Assembly: GCA_036245805.1 (NCBI GenBank)
Contig: BTRK01000006.1
Coordinates: forward strand, 44,262,020-44,326,019
Direction of reading: 5' to 3'
Length of the DNA stretch: 64,000 nucleotides
Source: Pristionchus mayeri
Taxonomy: Eukaryota > Nematoda > Chromadorea > Rhabditida > Neodiplogasteridae
Part shown: in pieces, positions 12,101 through 23,200 of the stretch
Position numbering within the stretch: position 1 is the first letter of the stretch
Layout of the letters: every line of letters begins with the position of its first letter
Notes under the pieces: generated by a model
What the model saw: the letters and a program-made list of their open reading frames with translations, nothing else
Told to the model about the DNA's origin: nothing
The model's database searches: none
Made by a program: the position numbers and the translations under genes

Positions 12101-15100
12101 TTCTGGTGGAAACGGTATTTCTAGCTGCACAAATCCCTCAAACAGTCCAACCTTAGAGCCGGTGGCATTGTCAGGTTCGTTTCCATTTCCGATGAGGTTG
12201 GGCCCGAAGACGATAGCAAGATTGCCAGCACTCATCCTGAATGGAAGAATTGTATTATTATTGGGTATTAGTGAAATCGAAACTGTATCAAAATTCCGCA
12301 AAACCTTGTAATCATTTCAGTAACTTGACACTGGCATAACAGTGTTATCCTGTGGACTCAGTTTCGAAGATGGTACCTTTGCCTGTACCTTTTCAGTATC
12401 TTTCGATACCTATACACTCACATGGTCGAGCTCTCGTACTGGAGTAGTTCACAGAGGAAGTTCACGAGATAGGCCAGATTGTTGTGGTAGGCGGGAGGAA
12501 GTTGAGCAAGGCAGGACTCGATGAGCAGAAGACGCTCCTCGCCTTCCACCCTAATATTTACTTATTTGTCCATTTTTGATGGAAGATGTATTGAGCGTTG
12601 TATGCTGATTTTTCATTTCCCTTTCATACAACCTAGTGAAAAATTGTTGTTTCAGTGAACGAATCCTTTCGCCAAATAAGCAGATGTGCACACCTCGTGG
12701 CGGCAACCCAGTCCCCGTGGAGGCGATTAGTCAGCAGAGGATCGGGCAACTCGCGGAGATAGCTGGAGAGAGGAAATGATTGATTCTCGAAAATGCAAAG
12801 AGTGTATTGAACGAACACTGATCGCGATCTCGGCCTCTACGGTCCATTCAAATCCAATGTTTATGAATTGCAAAAGTTACCTTTTCAGGACACTGCACAC
12901 AGAGTGAGGGTCCATTGCAAAGGTGTCAGTGCGATCATCCAGCATCTGACCAGCGTCGAACGCCGCCTTGATGCGACGGATCTTCGTGTTGTTCCCGTTG
13001 ACTCGGAAAACACCTGATAGATAATCTTTAATCTTTGTGCATACATCATCGTTTAGGAGAGTTCAGAGAGGAGCTGGTTGTTTTGTTGGCTCGAATACAC
13101 CGCGAGGTGGTGAAATTGGGTTGCCCCGGACATGATCGTTAATACAAGAGAAACATAAAATGTCCTCCATAATTACTTTCAAACTTTAGCACTCACCCCT
13201 CTCCTTCATGGCCGTCGCTCGCAGAATCGTGCAGCACTTCTCGAGCACCACTGAGATCGGCCTGTTAGCATGCCTCAGATGCTCCTCGAGATCCACACCG
13301 AACATCGGTCGAGGACGAGCGTTCGCTGAGAAATTGTGATTAGTTTTCAACGCATAAAAGTAAGACGGTGTGTTAACTTTGTTCAGTCTATTTAGAGGAT
13401 GCTTTCCTGTCACCGTCAGGTCAAAAGCTTTCATTTGTTTTGAATCTCGGTTGCAATTTCCTATAGAATCTGCATCGATAGAAAATCGAGTGAGCGCGCA
13501 CGACTAATCGCGTTAGTTAAAGTTCGTGTGATAGCTGAGTATCGCAAAATCGCAATCAATTTTAACTTATTGGAACATTCGAGGAAAGGTATTTCAATCG
13601 AATTCAGAAGGAGTTCATAAACAAATGCTCACCAATATCTCTTCTGATCTCGGGCAGGATGTTCTCGAAGGTCCGGAGGGCGAATCGGTGATACTCGAGC
13701 AATTCCTCTGCGTAGGCAGCGAATACGAGCGCGATTTCCTGCTCCTTCGCAGCGAGAGTGTAGATGTCAGTTATGGTCGAATCCTGAAAAGCTTTTCTCT
13801 TTCATATCCAACGATTTTTTAATAGTTGAAATGATTCACACATTGCGTACACCATTCACCATATTCCATTTCAATCCCACTATTTGTGCCCATCCTTCCC
13901 CAATTTTATACATGCTCTCAGCCCTCTCGCTCAACTCGCCTTCAAACTCTCCAATTTGGCGAGATTAGTGTCGAATTCCTCTTGCAACTCGCTCTGTCGC
14001 CCCTCGTCATGTTGTTTGGAGTTGAGCGCCTGAGAGACAGCACATGGCTATTCGAATGGACGCGCCACTTGGCACTTCGGGCCAAGAGTATTCTCTGTCA
14101 CTCACGCCCTCAATCAGGCTGGAGTGCCCAATTTCCCATCCCAAAGTGATTCTACGATTAAGGAGTAAGGGAACTGGGAACTTCATTAACCACGTCATTC
14201 GATTGTTTCAGGATGGCTTGCCTCATTTTCCTTTCCAAAGGGATTCTACGATTAAGGAAAAGGGGGAATAGGAAGTTCATTAACCCTCGTCATTCGATTG
14301 CTTCCCACTGACCTTTCTGGCGATGTCGACATCGACTGTGGTGTGAGTCAGACGCTCCTTCGATTTGTTGAGCGCCTGATGAGCAAAATATCGAATCGGA
14401 ATGATTGACATTCTTCAAGGTGTGGGCGGAAAATAAAGACGCCCGCTGATCGTTCTCTATGTGCACTATCAACCAACGGAAACACTCTGATAGGTCGATG
14501 TCCTCAGATAAACCTAATTGATAACGGGAAGAACGAAAATAGTGTTTCGAATGTGGCATGAAATTTGCATACTTTGTCCATCTCCAGATATCGGCCCATT
14601 CCCTCGAGTACACGCTTTTCCGTATTCATCTCTGTGCGTACCTGAAAAAATCACTACTAATAATATTGTTCATCATTCATTCTACCATGTGAGATTTTCA
14701 AGACTTAATATTCACTACTTTCACTGATTGGGAAGCCAATGAGTTTGCAATAAGCTGATAAATTATTACTAAGAAGGGGATAATCAGCAATTCCAGGCAT
14801 AACTTAACAGTACTGTGTGATGCCAACGTGTGGTGAGTGAGTGTTCTAGGGGGAAGCTTGTCAGAGCATGTTTTCAGTGAGACTTTTCTGGCCACAGCCG
14901 GACCCTCAGACAGGGAAAAATCACAAATGTTTTTGCTTACTCGTTCATCCATCACTGTGCTCAGCGCGGCACTCATTGAATCGAGGACCTGGAAAAACAG
15001 GGAAGTGTCGGGTTGCAAATCCCCCTGCTTGAGCCAACACAAACATCTCGCAAAGTGAAGCTAATTTCCAGGGATTCCAGGGCTAATTTCGAAATTGGGC

Positions 15101-15749
15101 CAGAAATTACCTTGTACAAGCAGGTGGAACCGTTCAGTCGCAACTCTTTCGCATCCGTCGCGAGATCGGAGGCCATCACGTACTCATCGCACTTTTTCTG
15201 AATAGAAAAATATAAATATTGTTTAAAACGAGTATTTTTCGAAACGTTATTGTGGACATTTTGAAGTTAGCAAGTAGCCTAACCTTTCGCTTCTCTGGAA
15301 CTTCCTCTTTGAGACCTGTTTTCATGCATGAAGAGAGATTCTTTCTGAAAAATTCTTTTATTACACCTCATCATTAGCGTTCCCACCTGTACACGTTGAT
15401 TGAGGCGATAATCTTCTGATTTCTCTGATCGATACCCGATACTGACGCAAGCTCATCCCGCTTCTCTGATCTGCAATCGATTGATAATCGTCGTCGTTTC
15501 ATTGCATTCCGCATTATCTCTATGATTGGCGTCGATGCATGCGATCGTGAGTCATCCGTAACAGATTCCAAATACCAATCGAAACCCCCTGCCCGGAAGT
15601 GAAAACAAGCCCATATGCGTCGGTTAGTCATAGCGAAACGACCAAAAACACTAGCTACACGTCATTTGGTTAACGTAAACAACTCACAGTCCGAGATTGG
15701 TCTTCATTCGACCAATCTTCTGCCGAAGAACTTTGTTGGTTTTCTCCAT
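9146..15749 (-). CDS. BAR-domain RhoGAP of the ARHGAP17/ARHGAP44 (RICH) type
   Basis: Twenty-six exons join in phase to 762 residues: 15688-15749, 15387-15470, 15284-15344, 15111-15197, 14941-14988, 14573-14641, 14313-14375, 13940-14029, 13633-13783, 13197-13325, 12881-13013, 12694-12762, 12422-12550, 12152-12236, 11842-11907, 11605-11724, 11385-11467, 11261-11340, 11052-11117, 10859-10929, 10656-10751, 10424-10522, 10313-10376, 10074-10223, 9261-9328, 9146-9211. Residues about 1-240 form a helical BAR domain (LEYHRFALRTFENILPEIR at its end). Residues about 250-455 are the RhoGAP domain with the arginine finger in GVFRVNG, the SYLRELPDPLLT motif and MSAGNLAIVFGPNL. The tail is Ser/Pro-rich (PPLPNKPPG, an SH3-type ligand) and ends EYTKL, a possible class I PDZ ligand. 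The family stimulates GTP hydrolysis on Rac/Cdc42 at curved membranes and junctions. Exon 8 uses a GC donor (AAG then GCGAGT). A 5' UTR acceptor lies at 15788-15789. Confidence 0.9.
9421..9462. repeat. heptanucleotide tandem repeat, six CTCCATT units
   Basis: Six perfect copies of CTCCATT lie in the penultimate intron of the BAR-RhoGAP gene. The following bases to about 9870 contain an open minus-strand frame with coding-like codon use but no phase-compatible splice sites. The neighbouring exons already join across this interval with a shared Gly codon, so that frame is treated as intronic and possibly an old repeat remnant. Confidence 0.9.
14140..14304. repeat. intronic tandem duplication, about 94-bp unit
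   Basis: The stretch starting GATTCTACGATTAAGGA at 14148 recurs at 14242, followed in both copies by CTTCATTAAC-like and GTCATTCGATTG motifs. The copies are diverged by several substitutions and small indels. The duplication sits in the intron between RhoGAP exons 7 and 8, and the acceptor sides of those two exons also both begin GCGCTCAAC, so a small internal exon-intron duplication may have formed this part of the gene. Confidence 0.7.
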
Positions 15750-16545
15750 TTTTCTTGTATTTCTTGTCGTTTATGCCTAGCGCATTCCTGAATGAAACCA
15801 TTAAAAAGAGAGCTAGGATGCACAGGTCAAGAGAAGAGAGCACACATGGAAAGGATTAGCAAACGAAGTGCCAGCAAACTGAAATGCCCATGAAACATGT
15901 CTGAAATAGCAGGAACGAATCGCACGGTTGGTCGATCAGACTACGTATTTGCTATTGCTAACAAGTAGTTGCATAAATGAGGGTGAAAACTGGGGGAGAG
16001 GAAGGACGCTCATATTTGTATAGCAAAAGGAGGGGGAAGGGATGGAGGGCAGAGAGTGAGTGAGTGGTGGCAGAGAGTGCGGGGAGAGAGGGAGAGTTGT
16101 CGAGAGGGGTCAGGAGGGGGGGGGGGTGGGTGAAGGGACAGGAAGAGGAGGAGGGAGAAGATGGACCAAGAGCAGAGAAGGGGGGAATCACTGCATGCGA
16201 TCAATAGGGCGACTAGCGAGAGAGAGTGAGGAATGGAGAGAGTGCGGAGAAAGAAAGAGTGAGAGAAGAGGAGAGATTATGGAGATAATGAATCACTAGC
16301 CACGTTTGGCGGAAGAGAGAAACACTCTCCGCTGCAATTTTTTTAGTCCATCTTTGATGTTTCTGGACGAATGATCGGTGCTGTTCTATCCATGGGACAG
16401 ATCTATGATTTTGTAGCTCATATTTATTTTTATATCGGTTTCCTTGTCTTGACAAATCTTCATTGCATAGGCTAACAAACAAACAAACACGACTCTGTGC
16501 GGAGGTAAACAATAACGAATAGGTTTGCTTAACGCGGAGATTAAG
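15750..16545. other. intergenic and 5' UTR region upstream of the RhoGAP gene
   Basis: A TTTCATTCAG acceptor at 15788-15797 marks the start of the 5' UTR exon, so this gene is probably trans-spliced or has an upstream noncoding exon. From about 15960 to 16290 the plus strand is a G/A-rich tract including a run of ten G. No coding frame survives inspection. Confidence 0.5.
15777..15785 (-). promoter_or_regulatory. two-codon upstream ORF in the RhoGAP leader
   Basis: Between the 5' UTR acceptor and the main ATG at 15749 the mature leader would contain ATGCGCTAG, a Met-Arg-stop micro-ORF, 27 bases before the main start. It is only meaningful if the acceptor at 15788-15789 is used. Such minimal upstream ORFs can reduce initiation downstream; that effect is inference. 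Confidence 0.4.
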
Positions 16546-19410
16546 CTACTGTTGTGAGGAGATTACTGATAGTTTTCCATCGATTGATGCCACTCGATTC
16601 GTTCTCTTTGGATGGTCTTCTTCTGTCCACGAAGCGGCCTTCGCCTTGGCGAATATGACAAACACCGTGTTAGTTACGACGAGCATACTGGCGTAGAGAA
16701 TGAACACCTTAATTTGGTTTAGTCTAAAAGTTTCGAATCCTATGTTAAAAGCCTTTTTCCACTGGTCGAAGGTGTTTTCCGGAGCGATGAGCGGAATGAT
16801 AAACGATCCGACGAACATTGTTCCACATGATACCATCTGAATCGGTGTTTCACAAATCAACAATCACTCATCGTGACCTACCTGAACAACGGACATGACG
16901 AAGGCGGAGTATTGTCGAGAGACAATTACGAGGCATTTCGGATATCCACCAGCATGGAAACCAAGGAGCGCCACAGGGGCTACTGTAACAATGAACATTC
17001 TCTCTATTAGCGTTTTTCATTACCAAAATATGACTAATCATAGACTATTTGTTCTAAAATTTGGTATTCCGTGTTCAATTAACCCACGCGAAAAGAATGT
17101 GTCCACCCAGTGTCCGGAAGGCGTGATGATAGAAGCGATCGCAAAGAAAACTCCGCCTCCCACTAGAGCGATCGAGTTGAACAGGCGCAGCTTAGTAACC
17201 TGGAAATTGCGCTTTCAAAAGTTAAAAAAATACAAAAAAATATTTAATTGGGAAAAATTGTCTCACATCATCAACGCAGTGTAGCTTGTCGGACATCAGG
17301 CCGGAGAAGAATTTGATCAGCAATTGGCAAGCGAGAGGAACCACGGAAATGACGCCAGTCATAGCAGGCGAGTATTGCAAGACGTTGTTGAGGTAGCTGA
17401 AACGGAGAACGAGAGTGACCTGAGAGGTTCGACTCCTCTCCGGCGCAAATATTTTGCCAAATTTTTGCATAATTATTTGGAATATGTAATGTTCTCTGAT
17501 TTGCTCACATGGGACTCCATGAGATTGTGAATTGCGAGACGAAGAAGGTTCCGATAACAGCCACCCATGAAGCCCAGATGACGGGCGAGGAGAAGATGGA
17601 ACGGTAGGGAGGCTGATGAGAAAGATGTGAACTCTCTGGTTAAAGTCCATCATAGGGTTCGAGAACCATATCACTTTCTCTTCAGGCTATAGGCGCTCTC
17701 GCTACTCAGCTGGTCTAGAGAGTGTGTAACTATTTAAAAATAAATGGAACTATATTTCAGTACCGCTGTTGAGCTGCCGCTCGCTTGCTGCTTCGATTTG
17801 CCACAGTTGATCTTCTTCACTTCCATTTCGCCCACGAAGGGATGCGCACTCGGAGAGTCACTGCAGAATTTACAGCTTAGCTGATTTTTGCTGTGCCAGG
17901 GTGTTTATTATGGTATCAGATGAGACACTAGAGTATCGGATATTTGAAAATGTTTTCAAGTTGCTTACCGATACAGAAATAGGAAGAGACTCGTCACAAC
18001 GGCGAGCAGAAATCCGCTCATGAAGAACGCGTACGGCCATCCGACTGAAAGTTTGATCTTCTAGATGATGATTTGGCATCTCTCGATGATTCGAGTGTGT
18101 GTTCAGTGCATGGAGCGACATTTCCAATCGGATTATACAAATTTTGGTCGCGATTGTTCGAGTTTCTGTTTGATCCCGAAGCGATCATCTAAAGAACCCT
18201 CCCACGTCTGATAAAAATGAAGCTCACTAACTTTTACTCGCCACTGCTCCAGCAACAGGCATCGTGAACAGCGCAGCCATCTCTACGTGGCCTGAATAAC
18301 TCAATGACATCATGTCGACTAAGCCATCGAAAATATATATTTTTTTAATTATAAATAGTTTACCAGTCAACACAGCAATGAAGAGCCCACGCTGAGCGAG
18401 AGGAGCCCTGCATCTTATTAATTTCGAAATTTCGAGAGAAATTCGATTTACCAATCATTAGTCACGACTCCGGCCACTGTAAACAGCATGGAGAATGTCA
18501 TTCCATTCAGAAATCGGAAGACTATGAAGAGGGGGAACGATATTGTGAGTACGACAGGCGTCGTCGAAGTGATGAAAGCACCGAAATATCCTGAAAATAT
18601 GTTTCGAATTGGTAAATCTAGTTATTTGTCACCGATGAAAACCATCGTCTTGTGCACGCCGACTCTTCTGATAATCTGGGCAAGAATCTGTACGCATACG
18701 ACGTTCCCTCCGAAGGCGCCTTCAAAATTTGCATCACTCATGATTTTGAACTGGCAACACGATAGTTTCTCTATGAATACGATATAGAAGATGCTTTTGA
18801 ATAGAGTTCGAGAAATGATGCCACAGTCAATTCATTCGATGTGCCCTCTCGCTGTTCGAAGAGAATGAGGAGAGGATTCTCCTAATTTCGAACTCTAACG
18901 AACTGCAGTTAGATCGTCTTTACCCGCGAATGACAGCGCCTTCTGCATTGGAGTCCAGACAAATCTCATCTCGCTTAGCGAGAGTTCAGGAGCGGTTTCC
19001 CATTCAGGTATCTGATTTACAGTTATTTACTCTAATCTCTAAATGCACAAGCCTCACCAATAATGTCTTATTCAGATAGGCCGGATAGAGGGGCGACGTG
19101 GTGAGATCGTGCATTGCGACGAATGCAGCGTTGAATGTAATCACGCTAAACAATGCTGTATATCTAGAAACCATGATGCTTTCGTCGCAGAGTTGTTCTC
19201 TCACAATCCAAGTCTCGAAAACTAGATGTGCACTTACCTATCAGACAATTAGTTTGTAAATTTTGCATTATGCAAACTATGCCAAACAAAAAGATCTCAC
19301 TTTCCCAGCGTAAACGAGAGCTGCAAGGCGACGATCACCAAGATGACATATCGATATCGGCCTGATTTGATGCGCAGTTCTTCGATCACCTCGTTGTCTC
19401 CGTTCATCAT
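16546..19410 (-). CDS. SLC17-type major facilitator superfamily transporter
   Basis: Fourteen exons join in phase to 514 residues: 19301-19410, 19058-19163, 18924-19011, 18633-18719, 18452-18590, 18364-18407, 18232-18291, 17969-18044, 17764-17860, 17509-17612, 17267-17396, 17088-17199, 16882-16982, 16546-16836. The pattern is a 12-segment anion/cation symporter: RYVILVIVALQLSFTLG (TM1), a first extracellular loop, ILAQIIRRVGVHKTMVFIG, the GHVEMAALFTMPVAGAVAS helix, then DSPSAHPFVGEMEV, which matches the DSP..HP..E motif after TM6 of SLC17 proteins. The C-terminal half has SPAMTGVISVVPLACQLLI, GFHAGGYPKC and a terminal WTEED. SLC17 members carry organic anions, phosphate or glutamate, but which substrate applies here cannot be told. 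A TTTTCAG acceptor lies 17 bases upstream of the ATG. The central cytosolic loop is a Lys/Gln/Ser-rich insertion. Confidence 0.88.
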
Positions 19411-20247
19411 GATAATTTTTCTTGACCTGAAAAGTTCATTTGCGATAAGTAATGAAGTCCACGCCTCACAGACGGTCAAAGTCGCACCGACGGAGCACAG
19501 AAACCGATGTAGAAAGGAAGGTGGAACAAGTCGTCGGGAGGAAAGGTTTCTATCGGAGAATGGCACCTCACCGATTATGCAAATTCTCTGGAAAGATTCT
19601 CACAAAGAGCTAATCGTTCGCATACAAATCGAGTGTGTGCGCTGTGTGAAATCGCGAATGCATCAGATCCATTTATCGACGTTTATGAAACACATTAGCG
19701 GAGCAGTAGTGACAATCATGTGGGTCTTAGTGACACTCTCACACAGTTGTCGAGCCAGATAAAGACGTCGAATTAGAAGAATGGTTGTGACCAGTACGAA
19801 ATCACACAACGATGACCAATTACAAGATGTGGGGAGGGGAGTAGAATCGAAAGGGACTGATTTCTCTCACGCGAACGGAAATACCTGATACTGGACTGGG
19901 GGGCGGAGGGGTTGCTACCCTAGACGATGAAACATTGTCTCGGTTGCGGTGCAGCGATTGAACGGTATACGGTAGGAATACGGTAGGAACTACGGATGAG
20001 CACGAAAATTAGAGGCAATCGATACCACCAGTCAAGAATCTCAATCGATGTGATACTAATCCTTGAGTAAAGAGCGAAAAATCGATCGATTCGATCGAAA
20101 GGGTACAGAAAGAGGTGTCGGAAAGCACTAACTAATAAGTAAGCAGCGAGATGTGTACAGTACATACAGTATACGGGAAGAAGTAGGTACAAGGGGAGTA
20201 GAAACCTCAGAAATGGGCACATGCGTGCACTAATAATGATTGCACAC
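19411..20247. other. intergenic region between epg-7 and the transporter gene
   Basis: This 837-bp gap holds the 3' flank of epg-7 and the upstream region of the transporter. The spacing is too large for a typical nematode operon. No coding frame, RNA gene or repeat was found. Confidence 0.5.
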
Positions 20248-23200
20248 TTAGGAGGCTCTGAGGGAGGGGATTGTGGTGGTGTTGAAGGCGGTCGTGTCGA
20301 GTGCTATCGGATGCACGTCGACGCGATACACCTGAGTGTCCACCGGCAGCATATATCTGCAATCGAGAAGTCAGTAACGTTCGAAAAAAATATATCAAAG
20401 TCTCTTCATTCTATACACTTTCTCAGCACTCGACAACCGAGAGAGCACTTGAATTCAGTCAATCAAAGTCAGTATAATTTCATAGGTCTACATTGACAGG
20501 TTCAGATGGTGTGTCGTTATTTGATATAATTGAGATCGTAATTTTTAGTGGGTAAATACCTGTTGGTCGACTTCTTGATCACACAGAGATCGACATGAGC
20601 GACGCGCGCGAGCACCCAGTTCTTGCGAGAGTTGCTCTGAAATGGGAATTTTACTTGCTGATTTCATTAATACATCAGGATCTCACTTTCTCCTCGTTTC
20701 GTAATCTCAGACCCACTGTAGATAGAAAATGATACGGGATGGTGAAAATATATCCGATGAATTCAAATGCAAACCTCTTGCGTGTTGTTCGAGAGTCCGA
20801 GACGGCGGACGCTCGTCTCTTTGACGAAGTGGATATAGTTGGACATACTAAAATAAGCAGTTTTGAAAATGTTCTTCTGACATCATTATCATATTCTGCT
20901 TGAAGAAGCACCATTGTGGTGTACGACAGATAAAAAATCAAATACTTATCAAAGCAAGAAAACTTACCAGAACAAGATGTACGAGTTGTGTCTGTCGTCC
21001 CACACGACGAGTACGGTGGATCCCTCCCTGATGTCGTTGAGGGAAACCATGAAGTCCATGGCTCGTTGAGATATCTTCGTCTGCACGGCAACGCAGTGCT
21101 GACCATCGGGTGCTTCAGTCACGGGCTCCAGCCTGTTGAAAAAAATGTGTCGTATGAAGTTCAAAATATGATGCGAATTCTTTCTACTTTTGATTATCGT
21201 TTGGGTGCTTCCACAAGTGCATAGTCTAAGGCAAGGAAGAGTAGAGAGGAATTTTCAATTCATCTTACATAATTTATTTACCTGTCCTCGCTCTTTTCAG
21301 AGACTCGGGTAGAGTTGTATCCAGGAATGAAGCTCTGCTCCATGATCGGAGTCGAGGCACTGAATCAAATTGATTTACTCTTCATCTTTCCCGATATTCT
21401 CCGGACCAACTGATTTGAATTTTTCCCGGGTCCTCACCTCTTTTTCATCGTGCTCTTCTTCTTCTCATCATCCTTGGATCCCTCTCCATCACTCTTCGGT
21501 TCCTTTTCTTCCTTTTTCGGAGTCAGATCTCCGGGAGCGATGATCTTCGGAAGCACGATCTCGCTGCTCTCTGGAGGAATGATCACATGCGGAGGAGTGG
21601 CGAATTCCTGAATCGCAATTGTTACAGATAAATTGAAATTGGTGTTAAAACTTTCAGCTTAGTTAAATTTTCAGTCAAGTTTGTTGCAATTTAAGTAGCA
21701 TTGAAATTTATAATTAGTATCCTAAAACTTCATAACTCACATTCATAGGCGATTCGGGAGTGGGCGAGGTCAGGGAGGCGAGGGAGCCAACCAGGGATCC
21801 GCTCATCGAAGGCACTTTGGTCAGCGGCTTGCGAGGAGAAGCACGTGGAGAGGTGATGAAGAAGGGCGAGACTGCAGAGAATACTGTTTTTAGAATTCGG
21901 AAAATGATCGCTCATTTGGTAAAATAACCATCACTTCTTAAAAATGTGTGAAAAATCACATCTCGGGAAGTGCCCAGTTTTTTCGATTTTCTTGCCATCG
22001 TCCTTTCGAACTTACAGTGTCCATCTTGAAGCAGTTTCTCCTTCTGTTCGCCAACAGATTTCTTCACTTCCTCAAGGAGTTCCGAGCTGGATGAGCTACG
22101 AAGAAGGTCCCTCTCGAACATCGCCAGGCGGTACTCGATGTCCTGAAATTCGCAACGTAAGTTAAAATGTGAGGTGAACAAGCACGGATAAAAACCAAAT
22201 TCTGACCTTTTAGATACAGAATTTGGTCTAATTTAGATGTACTGTATCTGCTAACATGTTCAGATGTAGTTGTTCGGATAAAGCGAACCTTCTCAGCCTC
22301 TCTCTTTTTGTGCTCGAACTCCACGTCCTTTCTCATTCTCGCAATCGAGTCCTCCTTCTTCTGTTCGAGTCCCTTGGACAGTAAATCGATGCGGGACTAA
22401 AAATATATACGTTTTTCTTGCATCCTGCACCCATCTCATGGGCGGCTGTCCACTCTCGAGGTGGGGACACCTGCTCCGCCTCGGTTGACTAAAGTGCAAA
22501 TAGTAGGAGATTAATGATCATCGCTTTGCATTCTCGCTAGAGTCGAAAACATTTGCTGTGTACACTCTTTCGCAACAAAACCGTCTAAAGTCTAAAGAGA
22601 ACATAGAACGAAACGACCGTGGTATCGTTTCTCGAACTCTCGTAACCAGAATGCGATAGAGGAGTGGTTGAGTATAGATCGTTAGTCCCTATGATCATAG
22701 ACCTCACGCGAACCCTCACCTTGAACTCCTTCTCCATGTTCGCTCTGATCTCAGCCTCGATGATCTGTCGGTACTCCTCGGCGCCCGGTCCCTTCTTCAG
22801 CTTCTCGATCTCAATCTGCTTCTTGTCCATTTCTCTCTGCAGCTGACGAATCGCCTCTTCCTTCTCCTCGATTGTTTCCCTAAAATTTTATTGAGTAAAA
22901 ATGAATTAGTTTTAAAATGCGAGAGCTGTATTGTGTAATGGGAAACGACTGGAAATGTGCAAAGGCTATTTTTAAATACATAATTAGATGATATCTGGCA
23001 TAGTAAATTGGTCTGGTGAAAGGTGGACGCTCCAGACTGAATGCGCCCAACGCACTAAAGACCGGATGTGCCTTTATCTTTAATTTAGTAATATTATCAG
23101 GGATAAATATGCTCACCGGAAATCGCTGGCTTCTCTGTCCTTGGCGAGTTCGTACTCGATTATGAGCTTCTTGAAGATCTCGTCAGTGGCCTCCTTCTGG

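Noticed and set aside
17397..17508. tRNA-like T arm (GAGAGGTTCGACTCCTCTCC) in a transporter intron
   Set aside because: There is no A box, anticodon arm or acceptor-stem partner within 90 bases; upstream bases are coding exon.
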